A stretch of 49,648 nucleotides of DNA from Oceanobacillus sp. J11TS1 (GTDB lineage: Bacteria; Bacillota; Bacilli; Bacillales; Amphibacillaceae). The stretch covers positions 1 to 49,648 of the forward strand of contig NZ_BORO01000027.1 in assembly GCF_018333215.1 (NCBI RefSeq). Reading direction: 5' to 3'. Made by a program: the position numbers and the translations under genes. Positions 34,869 through 46,179 of this stretch are shown here, piece by piece. The notes below the pieces were generated by a model that did not search any database, was not told the DNA's origin, and saw only the letters and a program-made list of their open reading frames with translations. Position 1 is the first letter of the stretch, and every line of letters starts with the position of its first letter.

Positions 34869-35372
34869 CTAGCGGTCGTCCTCGTCATCATAGTCTAATT
34901 CATCCAGATCATCTTTACCAATGACATCATCCACTTCGTCTTCAAGCTCATCCAGATCGTGGTCTTCTAAATCATCATCAAAGTCACCTAGCACATCATC
35001 AATATCTTCATCTGTGATATCTAAATCATCATCAATTTCGATAGCTGGGTCCACTGCTTTTTTCTTCTTTTTCTTCTTCTTTTTCGTTGGTTCATCTGTA
35101 ATTTCTTCTTCTGCCTGTTCTACTGGATACCAGCTCTTTAATCCCCACATGCCAGATCCTAGAGTTAAAAAACGTCCATCCACATTCATATCTGTGTAGA
35201 ACTGCGCAATTAAATCTTTCCGTTCTTCTTTAGAAAAATTCTTTACATCTGCTATTTTTGCAAATAAATCTTGAAAAGGTATAGCTTTATTTTCTTCTTT
35301 TAAAATCATGGAACCTAATTCAATCATGGAAGTATGGTCGATTTCTTCTTGTGTCAATTCTTTCACGCTCAC
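34869..35372 (-). CDS. rpoE: RNA polymerase delta subunit
   Basis: Gram-positive RNA polymerase accessory subunit that promotes recycling and promoter selectivity. An N-terminal HARE-HTH domain (about 1-90, ending SGMWGLKSWYPVE) is followed by a run of nine lysines and then a disordered Asp/Glu tail to the C-terminus. The frame opens with TTG at 35378; GTG 35370-35372, 10 bases after AAAGGAG, gives SVKELTQEE aligned with the B. subtilis N-terminus (GIKQYSQEE), so I use it (167 residues). Confidence 0.94.
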   Translation of the reverse strand: MSVKELTQEEIDHTSMIELGSMILKEENKAIPFQDLFAKIADVKNFSKEERKDLIAQFYTDMNVDGRFLTLGSGMWGLKSWYPVEQAEEEITDEPTKKKKKKKKKAVDPAIEIDDDLDITDEDIDDVLGDFDDDLEDHDLDELEDEVDDVIGKDDLDELDYDDEDDR

Positions 35373-35580
35373 GTTCAATGCACTCCTTTAAAAATATAAT
35401 CAAGGTTAAAATACCTATCTATGCTACAAATGATTATTTTTTTGCCATTTAGTCACAATAAATCTATTTTACATTATAAACATATTGAATTGCAATTATC
35501 CAACGAAAACTCCAAGATATATCGTTGAAATAAAAGGAACGTGAGCAGGAACTCTCCTATCTGGTATTCTTTTAAATAGC

Positions 35581-38500
35581 TTACATATTGCGACGATATT
35601 GTCCGCCAACTTCATATAGGGCTTTGGTGATTTCTCCCAGACTTGCATAACGGACGGTATGCAATAATTCTGCAAATATATTCCCATTGGAAACTGCCGT
35701 CTCTTTTAATCGTTTTAACGCTTCCTTTACGTGACTCTGGTGCTCCGACTGAAAACGTCTTAACTCATTAATTTGATGCATTTTTTCCTCTTCAGATGCA
35801 CGAGCGAGCTCCATGGAATCAATTTCTTCTTCTGATGGCGGGTTTGGATTTAAATAGGTATTTACACCAACAATCGGCAATTCTCCGGAGTGCTTCTTCC
35901 CTTCATAGTAGAGCGATTCCTCTTGAATTTTGCCGCGTTGATATTGGCGCTCCATTGCACCAAGTACACCGCCACGGTCGTTCATTTGTTCAAATTCCTT
36001 TAATACAGCTTCTTGCACAAGGTCTGTTAACTCCTCAACAATAAAGGCCCCCTGCAAGGAGTTCTCATTTTTTGTCAATCCAAATTCCTTATTAATAATC
36101 ATTTGGATAGCCATTGCACGCCGAACAGATTCTTCGGTTGGTGTCGTAATCGCTTCGTCATAAGCATTGGTGTGTAATGAATTTGTATTGTCTTGAATGG
36201 CTAATAACGCTTGCAGTGTTGTACGAATATCATTGAAAGCAATTTCTTGTGCGTGCAGAGACCTTCCCGAAGTTTGCACATGATACTTTAGTTTTTGACT
36301 GCGTTCATTCGCACCATACTTTTCCCTCATGGTAATTGCCCAAATTCTACGCGCTACTCTGCCAATCACGGTATATTCCGGATCTAAACCATTGGAGAAA
36401 AAGAAGGACAGATTCGGAGCAAACTTATCAATATCCATTCCTCTGCTTAAGTAGTATTCCACATAAGTGAATCCATTCGCTAATGTAAAAGCTAACTGTG
36501 TAATTGGATTAGCACCTGCTTCTGCAATATGATAGCCGGAGATAGATACAGAATAATAATTACGGACTTTGTTTTCGATAAAGTACTCCTGAATATCGCC
36601 CATCATCCGCAGCGCAAATTCTGTTGAAAAAATACATGTATTTTGCCCTTGATCTTCTTTTAAAATATCTGCCTGCACTGTGCCGCGAATAACAGAAATG
36701 GTATCTGCCTGGATTTTATGAAATTCCTCACTCGTTGGCTGGCGTCCATTTTCCTCGGTGAATTTATCTACTTGCTGGTCAATCGCTGTATTAAAATACA
36801 TCGCCAAAATAATTGGCGCCGGCCCATTAATCGTCATGGAGACGGAGGTTAACGGATCTGTTAAGTCAAAACCGCTATAAAGCTTTTTCATGTCATCTAG
36901 TGTACAAATATTTACACCACTGTTCCCAACCTTCCCGTAAATATCTGGACGCTCTGCCGGATCTTCGCCATATAATGTCACCGAATCAAATGCGGTAGAT
37001 AGCCTTTTCGCTTTTTCTCCTTTAGAAAGATAATGAAAACGGCGATTGGTTCGCTCCGGGGTCCCTTCCCCGGCAAATTGCCTTGTCGGGTCTTCGCCTT
37101 TTCGTTTAAATGGGAACACGCCCGCAGTATAAGGAAAAGTGCCAGGAACGTTTTCCCGCATCAACCAATAAAGACGGTCTCCCCAATCATGATATTTTGG
37201 CAATACGACTTTCGGAATCTTTAAACCGGATAAAGACTCTGTTGTTAAATCCATTGTAATTTCTTTATCCCGTACTTTAAAAGTAAATGTATCGCCAAGA
37301 TAGCTTTCTTTTAGATTCTCCCAATTGTCTAATAAACGCTTGGCCTCCCCGTCTAATTGCTGTTCATAGGCAGCCATCATTTGATCCAGGGAAGCCGCTG
37401 CTTCTCCATCTACTTCTTCCCTCGCACCTTTTAATTGGTAGAGCTTGGAAGCAATTTCTCTTTGTTTTTCAGCACGCTTATCATAATTGCGAACATAGGA
37501 AGCGATTTCTCGCAAATAATGTCTGCGCTCATTTGTAATAATTTGATTTTTCTTTTCTGAAATCACATGACGTTGAAAAGCGACCTCTTCTCCCCAATAA
37601 TAAGCTTCATTTATTCGATCAATCAGTGAGGCAAACAACGCATCGGTACCTTCATCATTAAATTGACTCGCTATTGTACCGAAGATAGGAAACTTTGTCT
37701 TATCCTCATGAAATAACATATGGCTCCGTTCGTATTGTTTTCGAACCTGATTAAGGGCATCCTCTGATCCTTTTTGTTCAAATTTATTAATTACAATAAA
37801 ATCGGCATAATCAATCATATCGATTTTTTCCAATTGTGTTGGTGCACCGAATTCAGCTGTCATGACATACATGGATAAATCTGTAATATCCGTAACCGCT
37901 GCATCTCCCTGCCCAATCCCGCTCGTTTCTACAAGAATTAAGTCGTAACCAGATGCACGGACAACCTCTATGGCGTCTTGAATGGAGGCAGAGAGCTCCG
38001 TGCCTGAGTTTCTGGTGGCAAGGGAGCGCATATAAACCCTGTCAGAAAAAATAGCATTCATGCGAATCCGGTCTCCGAGTAAAGCACCACCTGTTTTTCG
38101 TTTGGATGGATCAATCGATAAAATAGCAATTTTCCGCTCGGGAATTTCGTTCAAAAATCTGCGGATGAGTTCATCTGTTAAAGAACTTTTCCCGGCGCCG
38201 CCTGTTCCTGTAATCCCGAGTACCGGAATTTTTTTCTCTTGATGATCAGAGAGTTTTTCTAATACTTGTTTCTTTGTTTCCTCATCTCCATTTTCCATTA
38301 AAGTGATAAATTTGCCGATTGCTAATCGACTTCCTTCTCTTAAACGCACCAAATCTTTGTCTATATCTATCGGCGGGAGAAAATCACATTTTTCCAGCAT
38401 CCGATTAATCATCCCTTGCAGACCGAATTTTCTTCCGTCTTCTGGAGAAAATAGCCAAGCAACCCCATAATCATGAAGCTCTTTGATTTCACGAGGCAGA

Positions 38501-38811
38501 ATTGTCCCCCCTCCGCCACCTACTACTTGAATATGTGCCGCATCTAATTCCTTCAGTAAATCAATCATATACTTAAAATATTCCATATGGCCGCCCTGGT
38601 AGGACGAGATGGCGATGCCTTGCACGTCTTCCTGAATCGCTGCATAAACAACCTCTTCTACAGAACGGTTATGTCCAAGATGAACTACCTCCGCACCACT
38701 CGCTTGCAATATACGCCGCATAATATTTACCGATACATCATGCCCATCAAATAAACTGGATGCGGTTACAAAACGAATAGGATGCGTCGCCAAATAGCGT
38801 TCTTCTGTCAT
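35581..38811 (-). CDS. icmF: Fused isobutyryl-CoA mutase IcmF
   Basis: A 1076-residue B12-dependent mutase interconverting isobutyryl-CoA and n-butyryl-CoA, with a built-in G-protein chaperone. The N-terminal B12 domain (about 10-140) has DGHDVS at 22-27, where the usual DxHxxG ends in Ser. The GTPase domain has GTGGAGKS at 202-209 and INKFEQKG (NKxE variant). The C-terminal (about 520-1076) is the mutase barrel ([32 protein letters not shown] region). Last gene of the fatty-acid operon, 66 bp after the TetR gene; AGGAGG precedes the ATG. A weak hairpin lies after the stop. Confidence 0.94.
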   Translation of the reverse strand: MTEERYLATHPIRFVTASSLFDGHDVSVNIMRRILQASGAEVVHLGHNRSVEEVVYAAIQEDVQGIAISSYQGGHMEYFKYMIDLLKELDAAHIQVVGGGGGTILPREIKELHDYGVAWLFSPEDGRKFGLQGMINRMLEKCDFLPPIDIDKDLVRLREGSRLAIGKFITLMENGDEETKKQVLEKLSDHQEKKIPVLGITGTGGAGKSSLTDELIRRFLNEIPERKIAILSIDPSKRKTGGALLGDRIRMNAIFSDRVYMRSLATRNSGTELSASIQDAIEVVRASGYDLILVETSGIGQGDAAVTDITDLSMYVMTAEFGAPTQLEKIDMIDYADFIVINKFEQKGSEDALNQVRKQYERSHMLFHEDKTKFPIFGTIASQFNDEGTDALFASLIDRINEAYYWGEEVAFQRHVISEKKNQIITNERRHYLREIASYVRNYDKRAEKQREIASKLYQLKGAREEVDGEAAASLDQMMAAYEQQLDGEAKRLLDNWENLKESYLGDTFTFKVRDKEITMDLTTESLSGLKIPKVVLPKYHDWGDRLYWLMRENVPGTFPYTAGVFPFKRKGEDPTRQFAGEGTPERTNRRFHYLSKGEKAKRLSTAFDSVTLYGEDPAERPDIYGKVGNSGVNICTLDDMKKLYSGFDLTDPLTSVSMTINGPAPIILAMYFNTAIDQQVDKFTEENGRQPTSEEFHKIQADTISVIRGTVQADILKEDQGQNTCIFSTEFALRMMGDIQEYFIENKVRNYYSVSISGYHIAEAGANPITQLAFTLANGFTYVEYYLSRGMDIDKFAPNLSFFFSNGLDPEYTVIGRVARRIWAITMREKYGANERSQKLKYHVQTSGRSLHAQEIAFNDIRTTLQALLAIQDNTNSLHTNAYDEAITTPTEESVRRAMAIQMIINKEFGLTKNENSLQGAFIVEELTDLVQEAVLKEFEQMNDRGGVLGAMERQYQRGKIQEESLYYEGKKHSGELPIVGVNTYLNPNPPSEEEIDSMELARASEEEKMHQINELRRFQSEHQSHVKEALKRLKETAVSNGNIFAELLHTVRYASLGEITKALYEVGGQYRRNM

Positions 38812-38877
38812 GCTATTTCCTCCTCTTCTCGTAAATCTCGAAATAAAAAGGAATAATCCTCACTTTCCATGATACGT

Positions 38878-39483
38878 TTATAACCAAAAATCAACTTGTT
38901 GCATTTGCAAATCTACATATTCATCAATCGTAAATTCTTTTTGGATGAGCCAGCGACGAAAGCACCACATATGTCCGCCGACAACAATATTGTTTGCTAA
39001 AAAACGAATCTCTCGGTGATCCAGTTCTTCCCCTAAAGAAATAATCAGCAGTTCCTCCATCATCCGGACAACGTTCTGTTCTTGTTCCAGCACAAATTGA
39101 CGCTTTTCTTTCTTTAAGGATTTGGTTTCTTGATAAAGCATTAAAATTTCCGGCTGGATGGTGTCCATAAAATAAAAATATTGTCGAATAGCCTGCCGCA
39201 AGCTTTCCTTCGTTGGGTTCTCGACCGACATGGTTTCGGTCAGCTGATCACGTACTTGATCATGTACAAATTCGCAAACGAGAAAAAGAACATCTTCCTT
39301 TGTTCGAATATATTCATATAACGTACCAATACTGAACCCGGATTCCTTAGCAATCTCTCTCGTTGTCGTACGATGAAATCCTTTCTCCTTAAATAGACGC
39401 ATCGCCCCTTCAATAATTTGCTTCCTGCGTCTCATGACTAAGTCTTGGTCTTTTACAGAAGAACGAATTTGGTCCTCACTCAT
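38878..39483 (-). CDS. TetR-family regulator (FadR-like)
   Basis: A 201-residue repressor. The DNA-binding helix-turn-helix is at about 42-61 (REIAKESGFSIGTLYEYI), and the C-terminal ligand domain is helical. It lies inside the fatty-acid operon, 50 bp after an acyl-CoA dehydrogenase gene. The two palindromic sites at 43917-43936 and 46180-46197 are its likely operators, with an acyl-CoA as the likely inducer, by analogy with B. subtilis FadR. Identity as FadR proper is inference. Confidence 0.88.
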   Translation of the reverse strand: MSEDQIRSSVKDQDLVMRRRKQIIEGAMRLFKEKGFHRTTTREIAKESGFSIGTLYEYIRTKEDVLFLVCEFVHDQVRDQLTETMSVENPTKESLRQAIRQYFYFMDTIQPEILMLYQETKSLKKEKRQFVLEQEQNVVRMMEELLIISLGEELDHREIRFLANNIVVGGHMWCFRRWLIQKEFTIDEYVDLQMQQVDFWL

Positions 39484-39533
39484 CTCCCAACCTCCTTTGA
39501 AAACCTTTGAAGCCTGCGATTTAATCCTTACTT

Positions 39534-40673
39534 TTACTTTGTAAGCATTCTGCCGATAACCAGTCGTTGGATTTCATTTGTTCCTTCGTAAATCTGTGTG
39601 ATCTTTGCATCGCGCATGTAACGTTCCACCGGATAGTCTTTTGTGTATCCATATCCTCCAAATACTTGCACAGCTTCTACCGTGATGCGCATCGCAGCAT
39701 CCCCTGCGAATAACTTAGACATAGCAGATGCTTTTCCATAGGGTTTTCCTACAGATTCAAGCCATGCAGCTTGATAGGTTAATAGACGAGCGGCTTCAAT
39801 TTCGGTTGCCATATCTGCCAGCTTAAAAGATATGCCTTGGTTAGCAGCAATCGGCTTGCCAAATTGCTCTCTTTCCTTTGCATAAGCCGCGGCTGCGTCT
39901 AGTGCGCCTTGTGCTATCCCTAAGGCTTGCGCAGCAATTCCATTTCTTCCCCCGTCTAAGGTAGTCATCGCAATTTTAAAGCCGTCTCCCTCTTCCCCTA
40001 ATACATTTTCTGCCGGGATGCGACAATTTTCAAAAATTAGTTCTGTTGTTGGCGAGGAACGAATACCAAGTTTTTTCTCTTTTTTTCCAAAAGTGAATCC
40101 TTCTGTTCCTTTTTCAACGACAAAAGCTGTAATCCCTTTATGCTTCTTCTCCGCGTCTGTTTTTGCAAATACAATATAAATGTCCGCTACGCCGCCGTTA
40201 GTAATCCATACTTTACTTCCATTCAATATATAATCAGAGCCCTCTTTTTTAGCCGTGGTTTTCATAGAAACAACATCACTGCCAGCTCCCGGTTCAGATA
40301 ATGCGTAGGCACCCAATGCTTCCCCAGTTGCAAGCCGCTTTAAAAAATTTTGCTTCTGTGTTTCATTTCCATATTTGTAAATGGGCCAGCTTGCTAAAGA
40401 TAAATGGGCAGAGAGGGTAACTCCCGTGGAAGCACAAACACGTGATAACTCCTCCACCGCAATCACATAGCTTACATAATCAGCACCAATTCCGCCATAC
40501 GCTTCTGGCCAAGGGATGCCTGTTAATCCCAGTTCTGCCATTTGATCAAATATTTTTCTGTCAAAGCGTTCTTCTTCATCTCTTTCTGCTGCTGTCGGCT
40601 CTACTTCCTTTTCCGCAAAATCCCTAACCATCTTCCGCAGCATTTCTTGTTCTTCCGTTAATTGAAAATTCAT
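39534..40673 (-). CDS. acdA: Acyl-CoA dehydrogenase (first of pair)
   Basis: A 379-residue FAD enzyme introducing the alpha,beta double bond into acyl-CoA. The catalytic Glu is in [18 protein letters not shown] motifs [11 protein letters not shown] and VWITNGG are present. It starts 2 bp after its paralogue ends. It is directly upstream of the TetR gene and near rpoE, the place of acdA in B. subtilis, but chain-length preference cannot be read from sequence; with IcmF nearby, short branched substrates are possible. Confidence 0.93.
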   Translation of the reverse strand: MNFQLTEEQEMLRKMVRDFAEKEVEPTAAERDEEERFDRKIFDQMAELGLTGIPWPEAYGGIGADYVSYVIAVEELSRVCASTGVTLSAHLSLASWPIYKYGNETQKQNFLKRLATGEALGAYALSEPGAGSDVVSMKTTAKKEGSDYILNGSKVWITNGGVADIYIVFAKTDAEKKHKGITAFVVEKGTEGFTFGKKEKKLGIRSSPTTELIFENCRIPAENVLGEEGDGFKIAMTTLDGGRNGIAAQALGIAQGALDAAAAYAKEREQFGKPIAANQGISFKLADMATEIEAARLLTYQAAWLESVGKPYGKASAMSKLFAGDAAMRITVEAVQVFGGYGYTKDYPVERYMRDAKITQIYEGTNEIQRLVIGRMLTK

Positions 40674-40675
40674 CT

Positions 40676-41815
40676 CTATCTCCCCTTCAACAGCTCTTTA
40701 GAAATTACGATATGTTGTATTTCATTTGTTCCTTCATAGATTTCCGTCACTTTCGCATCACGGAATAACCTTTCAACAGGATAATCCTTGGTATACCCGT
40801 AACCCCCGTAAATTTGTACAGCTTCAATCGCATTTTGCATTGCTGTTTTGGTTGCGGTCATTTTTGCCATGGAAGTCTCTTTTACACAGGTCTGACCTGC
40901 TTCAATCTGTTTCGCAGCTTGATAGGTTAATAGCTTAGCTGCCTCCACATTTGTTGCCATCTCTGCCAGTTTAAAAGCAATTCCTTGGTTCGCTGCAATC
41001 GGCTTGCCAAACTGTTCTCTTTCTTTTGCGTAAGCGACCGCATAATCTAAAGCAGCTTCTGCAATACCTAATCCCTGTGCAGCAATGCCGATTCTTCCAA
41101 TATTTAAATTGGCCATTGCTATTTTAAATCCTTGCCCTTCTTTTCCAAGCAAATTTTCTTTGGGAACAAGACATTGATCAAAAGTTATTTCAACGGTGCT
41201 AGAACCTTTTAATCCCATTTTCTTTTCGTTTTTTCCGATGTGGATACCGGGACTGTCCCTTTCCACAATAAAGGCACTGATTCCGTCTCTTTCTTCACTT
41301 GTTCTTGCAAAAGTAATAAATGTATCCGCGTATCCCCCATTCGTAATAAATACTTTGGAACCATTGAGTACATAAACATCATCTACCAGCTTGGCGGTGG
41401 TTTTTAACCCGCCTGCATCGGACCCTGAATTCGCTTCTGTTAACGCAAAGGCACCTAAATATTCGCCAGAAGCAAGCTTGGGGATATATTTCTTTTTTTG
41501 TTCTTCTGTCCCAAAATATAAAATTGGATTCGTTCCCACAGAAGTGTGCACAGATAAAATAACGCCGACAGTTGCACTGACTTTCGATAGTTCGTGAATC
41601 ACCCGAATATAGGAACTAAAATCCATGCCAGCTCCTCCATATTCTTCTGGTATAGGAATTCCCATTAAGCCGAGTTCTCCCATTTTCCTGATAATTTCTT
41701 TTGGAAAACGGTCTTCCGTCTCCATTCTTTCAACTTCCTTTGCAATGTCCTCACGCGCAAAATCTTGAACCATTTTGACTAACATCTTTTGTTCTTCTGT
41801 CAGCGAAATTATCAT
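40676..41815 (-). CDS. Acyl-CoA dehydrogenase (second of pair)
   Basis: A 379-residue paralogue of its downstream neighbour. The catalytic Glu is in [18 protein letters not shown] motifs [14 protein letters not shown] and [11 protein letters not shown]. The frame opens with GTG at 41824, but that GTG is part of AAAGGGGTG; ATG 41813-41815, 8 bases later, is the likely start (then [11 protein letters not shown]). The two copies have clearly diverged, so they may differ in chain length. Confidence 0.93.
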   Translation of the reverse strand: MIISLTEEQKMLVKMVQDFAREDIAKEVERMETEDRFPKEIIRKMGELGLMGIPIPEEYGGAGMDFSSYIRVIHELSKVSATVGVILSVHTSVGTNPILYFGTEEQKKKYIPKLASGEYLGAFALTEANSGSDAGGLKTTAKLVDDVYVLNGSKVFITNGGYADTFITFARTSEERDGISAFIVERDSPGIHIGKNEKKMGLKGSSTVEITFDQCLVPKENLLGKEGQGFKIAMANLNIGRIGIAAQGLGIAEAALDYAVAYAKEREQFGKPIAANQGIAFKLAEMATNVEAAKLLTYQAAKQIEAGQTCVKETSMAKMTATKTAMQNAIEAVQIYGGYGYTKDYPVERLFRDAKVTEIYEGTNEIQHIVISKELLKGR

Positions 41816-41833
41816 TATGCACACCCCTTTATA

Positions 41834-42691
41834 TCAGTCACTGTATGTGTAAAATCCCCTGCCTGTTTTTTTGCCGAGTCTTCCTGCTTGCACGTATTGC
41901 CTCAGAAGCGGGCATGGGCGATATTTACTGTCGCCAAAACCATCATAAAGAATTTCCATAATGGATAGGCATGTATCCAGCCCAATGAAATCTGCTAGTT
42001 GTAATGGTCCCATCGGGTGATTCATCCCCAGCTTCATAACTTGATCCACGTCTTCTATGCTGGCAATACCTTCAAAAACGGTATAAACCGCTTCGTTAAT
42101 CATTGGCATTAGAACACGATTCGAAACAAAGCCTGGAAAATCTTTTACTTCCACATCCTGTTTCCCTAGCGCTTCTGTCAGATCTTTCACCGTTTGGTAC
42201 GTTGCTTCACTTGTTTCCAATCCGCGAATAATTTCCACCAGCTTCATGACTGGAACCGGATTCATAAAATGCATCCCAATAAATTGTTCTGCCCGCTTGG
42301 TAACAGCTGCAATTTCCGTAATTGGCAAGGAGGACGTATTGGTTGCAAAAATCGTGTGCTCAGGTGCAAGTTTATCCAGCTTGCGGAATACTTCCTGTTT
42401 TACTTCCAGATTCTCCACCACTGCTTCAATAATAAAATCTGCGGTTAGTGGTTTTTCATCTAGTTCGCCAACTACCTGGAGACGTTCCATTGCCTCCCTT
42501 TTTGAATCCGTTTCCATTTTACCTTTAGCAATATCTTTATTAAAAATATTTTCGATATACTGCTTTCCCCGTTCTAATGCTTCTTTATTGTTGTCATACA
42601 ATTGCACTTGATAGCCGGAACGGGCAAAAACGAGCGCAATTCCTGCACCCATTTGCCCTGCTCCGACAACCATTACTTGTTTTACAGTCAT
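41834..42691 (-). CDS. mmgB: 3-hydroxybutyryl-CoA dehydrogenase (3-hydroxyacyl-CoA dehydrogenase)
   Basis: About 285 residues. NAD-binding Rossmann GAGQMG at the N-terminus; the catalytic His is in GMHFMNPVPVMKLVEII, and GFVSNRVLMPMINEA is the family signature. The frame opens at 42727 but would overlap the thiolase gene; ATG 42689-42691 follows AAGGGAAGG and leaves 16 bp. Oxidises 3-hydroxyacyl-CoA to 3-ketoacyl-CoA, the step before the thiolase. Symbol by analogy with B. subtilis. Confidence 0.92.
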   Translation of the reverse strand: MTVKQVMVVGAGQMGAGIALVFARSGYQVQLYDNNKEALERGKQYIENIFNKDIAKGKMETDSKREAMERLQVVGELDEKPLTADFIIEAVVENLEVKQEVFRKLDKLAPEHTIFATNTSSLPITEIAAVTKRAEQFIGMHFMNPVPVMKLVEIIRGLETSEATYQTVKDLTEALGKQDVEVKDFPGFVSNRVLMPMINEAVYTVFEGIASIEDVDQVMKLGMNHPMGPLQLADFIGLDTCLSIMEILYDGFGDSKYRPCPLLRQYVQAGRLGKKTGRGFYTYSD

Positions 42692-42707
42692 GATAAGCAC
42701 CTTCCCT

Positions 42708-43895
42708 TTAATTTGCTGGTACGTCAATTAAAATAGCGTCTCCCTGACCTCCGCCGCTGCAAATTGCTGCAATGCCTTTTCCGCCACCGCGGCGTTTTAA
42801 TTCATGAATCAGTGTTAGGATAATCCGATTGCCACTTGCACCAATTGGATGCCCTAGTGCAACTGCTCCACCGTTGACATTGATTTTCTCCTCATCAATA
42901 TCTGCAATTTGGCCACTGGCAAGCGCAACGACAGCAAAAGCTTCATTGATTTCATAAAGATCAATTTCTTCTTTGGATACCCCTGTTTTTTCTAATAAAC
43001 GGTTAATGACTAAACCCGGTGTTTGTGGAAAATCCTTTGCTTCCACTGCTACTTCTGCATGGCCTAAAATCGTTGCCAGCGGTGTTTTATTTAACTCTTT
43101 CGCTTTTTCATCCGACATGACAACGACAGCACTCGCTCCGTCATTCACCCCAGGCGCGTTTCCTGCTGTAATCGTACCATCTTTATCAAATGCTGGTCGC
43201 AATGCAGCCAGCTTTTCAACAGATGTCCCTTTTCTTGGCGCTTCGTCTTGACTGACAACAATTGGCTCTCCTTTGCGGACTGGAATCTCAACTGGAGTAA
43301 TTTCATCCGCAAACTTCCCTGATTCGATAGCATCAATCGCACGTTGATGACTCCGATATGCCCATGCATCTTGACGTTCTCGGGTAACTTTAAAGGAAGC
43401 GGCTGTGTCGTTTCCATAGTTCCCCATATGGTTTCCTGTAAAAGTACAAGTGAGGCCATCGTGAATCATTAAATCTTGCACCGTTTTATCCCCCATCCGG
43501 TTTCCCCACCTTGCGTCAGGAAGGATGTACGGAGCATTGCTCATACTTTCCATTCCACCAGCAACGATGACATCTTCTTCGCCTAAACGAATAAGCTGAT
43601 CCGCTAAAGTGACACTGCGTAAACCAGAGGCACAGACCTTATTAATTGTTTCGGTTTTGACTTCCCAAGGGAGGCCCGCTTCTACCGCCGCCTGCCTTGA
43701 TGGAATTTGCCCTTGGCCTCCTTGCAGGACCGTTCCCATAATCACTTCATCTACTTCAGCACCGTCTAATGCTGCTCGTTCTAAGGCAGCTTTAATTGCT
43801 TTCGCTCCTAAATTAACTGCGGTTAATGGGGTTAATGCTCCTCCAAATTTCCCAAAAGGGGTACGTGCCCCAGATACAATGACTGACTTCCTCAT
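42708..43895 (-). CDS. Acetyl-CoA acetyltransferase (thiolase)
   Basis: 395 residues from ATG 43893-43895, which follows GGGAGG by 7 bases; the frame's extra 65 upstream residues overlap the previous gene and are not family-like. The nucleophile is Cys88 in INKVCASGLRSVT; the second catalytic set is GHPIGASG and CSGGGQGDA. Cleaves or makes acetoacetyl-CoA or 3-ketoacyl-CoA. A palindromic operator lies 22 bp before the start. Confidence 0.94.
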   Translation of the reverse strand: MRKSVIVSGARTPFGKFGGALTPLTAVNLGAKAIKAALERAALDGAEVDEVIMGTVLQGGQGQIPSRQAAVEAGLPWEVKTETINKVCASGLRSVTLADQLIRLGEEDVIVAGGMESMSNAPYILPDARWGNRMGDKTVQDLMIHDGLTCTFTGNHMGNYGNDTAASFKVTRERQDAWAYRSHQRAIDAIESGKFADEITPVEIPVRKGEPIVVSQDEAPRKGTSVEKLAALRPAFDKDGTITAGNAPGVNDGASAVVVMSDEKAKELNKTPLATILGHAEVAVEAKDFPQTPGLVINRLLEKTGVSKEEIDLYEINEAFAVVALASGQIADIDEEKINVNGGAVALGHPIGASGNRIILTLIHELKRRGGGKGIAAICSGGGQGDAILIDVPAN

Positions 43896-43916
43896 ATAAT
43901 AGCCTCCCTTTATGTT

Positions 43917-43936
43917 TTGAGCGAACGCTCGTTCAA
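43917..43936. promoter_or_regulatory. Palindromic operator upstream of thiolase
   Basis: TTGAGCGAACGCTCGTTCAA has TTGANCGA and TCGNTCAA as mirrored halves. Its inner 18 bp align with the site at 46180-46197 as TGARYGAACRYTCRKTCA. It sits in the 88-bp gap between the Fe-S protein and thiolase genes, so it may control an internal promoter. Confidence 0.65.
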
Positions 43937-43983
43937 TGAGCAGCAGAAAGTATAGAGAGGAAATTCGTCCCCCCTCTATACCC

Positions 43984-46092
43984 TTATGCTGTTTTTTCTT
44001 CATTTTGATCCAAAACGGACAGTGCCAGAATCTCCGCAACATCCATAGTACTAATATCCTCTTCCACTTCTTTTGCTTTTGTGCCATCACTTAACATGGT
44101 TAAGCAATATGGACATGCACTTGAAATCATCGATGGCTGTACTTGCAATGCTTGCTCTGTACGTGCCACATTAATCCGATTTCCAGTTGTTTCTTCGGTC
44201 CACATTAAACCGCCACCTGCGCCACAGCACATGCCATTTTCACGGCTGCGTTCCATTTCTACCAGTTCCAAGCCTGGAATAGCTTTTAAAATTTCTCGCG
44301 GTGGGTCATAGACCCCATTATATCTTCCTAAGTAACAGGAATCATGGTATGTTAATCTCTCATTAATCGCCTTATTCGGCTTCAGCTTCCCTGACATGAC
44401 AAGGTCATACAACAGCTGTGTATGGTGATATACCTCTGCTTCAAATCCAAAGTCAGGGTATTCGTTCTTAAATATATTGTACGCATGCGGATCGATTGTG
44501 ACAATTTTAGTGACGTCATGCTTGGTAAATTGTTTAATATTTTTCTCGGCAATTTCTTGGAATAAAAACTCATTCCCGATACGTCTTGCAGTATCTCCAG
44601 AGTTTGCTTCTGTATTTCCTAAAATCGCAAAGCTAACACCCGCTTCATTCATTAATTTCGCAAAACTGAGGGCAATTTTCTGACTGCGGCTGTCGAAAGA
44701 CCCCATGGAACTGACCCAAAATAAATATTCAAAAGATTTATCTTCCTTCTTTAATTCTTTTACGGTCGGAATGTATACAGATTTATCTTCGTCACGCCAT
44801 TTGATACGATCTTTTTTCGATAACCCCCATGGATTACCTTGGCGTTCAATATTCATGACAGCACGTTGAATATCAGAATCCATTTTCCCTTCTGTCATAA
44901 CTAAATAACGCCGCATATCAATGATTGTGCCAACATGTTCATTATTTACAGGACAAGCATCTTCACAATTTCGGCAGGTCGTACATCCAGAAAGTTCTTC
45001 TTCCGTAATCACATCTCCAATTAAGCTCATGCTCTCAACAGCTGCAGCTGCTTCGTGACTCCCAGCTGCTTGATTGCCAGCAGATCCGGAAAAAGCATAG
45101 GAAGGAACCCAAGCAGATTTACCAGTAACGGCTGCTCCTTTTTCTGTTAAATGATCACGAACTTTAATCATAATATCCATTGGTGAAAGCATTTTTCCTG
45201 TTCCAGCAGCTGGACAAACATCCGTACAGCGGCCACACTCTACGCACGCATAAAAATCTATCATTTGATGCTGTTTGAAATCTTCTACTTTTCCGACACC
45301 AAAAGCAATTTCTTCTTCACTTTCTTCCTCCGTATCTTCTATATCAAAATCGATTTTTTCTAATTTTCCAGGTACCTTCTTGCTCAAGAATACATTGATT
45401 GGTGCAGCAATTAAGTGTGCATGTTTAGACTGTGGTACGTACACTAAGAAAGTAAGCAGGGTTAACGTATGTACCCACCAGGCGATATAGAACAGGACCA
45501 TCGCTGCATCCGCAGATATCCAGCCAAATAATGCCGCGAATAGACTGGCAACTGGCTCTGTCCATGCTAATTCATGTCCTTGCCATATAAGCGCCATCCC
45601 ATTTCCAAATAACACAGAAATCATCAACGTTCCGATAAAAATAAGTACAAGTCCTGCTTTCAAGCCTCTTTTCAAACGGACAAGTTTCTCCATGTAACGA
45701 CGATAAAATGCCCATACAACCGCAACTAAAATCATTAATGTAACGAGTTCTTGAAAAAAGACAAACCCTGGATAAAACATGCCAAACGGTAGGTGATTTC
45801 CAGGTGACAAGCCTTTGATAATCATATCAATGGCTCCAAATTGGACAAGGATAAAGCCATAAAACATCATGACATGAATGGTACCTGATTTTTTATCTTT
45901 TAATAGTTTCGATTGCCCAAATACATTTTTCATAATGCGTTTGATTCTTAGCTTTATCTCTCCATCAAACTCTGATTTTTTCCCGAGTCTAATATAAGCA
46001 ACCCGTGTCGCGATGACCTTCGCAAATAAGAACAGTGCATAGACCGTCACAACTAAAAATGCAATCCAATTAATAATAAGAAATGTATCCAA
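43984..46092 (-). CDS. fadF: Membrane Fe-S oxidoreductase (FadF/YwjF-like)
   Basis: A 702-residue protein. Five or six N-terminal membrane helices (to about residue 225) precede two 4Fe-4S motifs, CVECGRCTDVCP (Cys283, 286, 289, 293) and CTTCRNCEDACP (Cys370, 373, 376, 380). The C-terminal has CCG-type cysteines (SCYLGRYNG; GMCCGAGGG), as in heterodisulfide-reductase-like proteins. It is the expected carrier of electrons from acyl-CoA dehydrogenases via ETF to menaquinone. No etfAB is in the window. First gene of the operon, with the second operator site upstream. Confidence 0.9.
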   Translation of the reverse strand: MDTFLIINWIAFLVVTVYALFLFAKVIATRVAYIRLGKKSEFDGEIKLRIKRIMKNVFGQSKLLKDKKSGTIHVMMFYGFILVQFGAIDMIIKGLSPGNHLPFGMFYPGFVFFQELVTLMILVAVVWAFYRRYMEKLVRLKRGLKAGLVLIFIGTLMISVLFGNGMALIWQGHELAWTEPVASLFAALFGWISADAAMVLFYIAWWVHTLTLLTFLVYVPQSKHAHLIAAPINVFLSKKVPGKLEKIDFDIEDTEEESEEEIAFGVGKVEDFKQHQMIDFYACVECGRCTDVCPAAGTGKMLSPMDIMIKVRDHLTEKGAAVTGKSAWVPSYAFSGSAGNQAAGSHEAAAAVESMSLIGDVITEEELSGCTTCRNCEDACPVNNEHVGTIIDMRRYLVMTEGKMDSDIQRAVMNIERQGNPWGLSKKDRIKWRDEDKSVYIPTVKELKKEDKSFEYLFWVSSMGSFDSRSQKIALSFAKLMNEAGVSFAILGNTEANSGDTARRIGNEFLFQEIAEKNIKQFTKHDVTKIVTIDPHAYNIFKNEYPDFGFEAEVYHHTQLLYDLVMSGKLKPNKAINERLTYHDSCYLGRYNGVYDPPREILKAIPGLELVEMERSRENGMCCGAGGGLMWTEETTGNRINVARTEQALQVQPSMISSACPYCLTMLSDGTKAKEVEEDISTMDVAEILALSVLDQNEEKTA

Positions 46093-46179
46093 GACCCTTC
46101 CCCCTCTTTTTTATTATAATACAAAGTGTTAGCGTTTTCATATTATAATAAAAAAATATTCTATCTCTACTTTAAAACA

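Noticed and set aside
43896-44090. N-terminal extension of the thiolase
   Set aside because: It overlaps the fadF coding end and contains the operator; the family start is the ATG at 43895.
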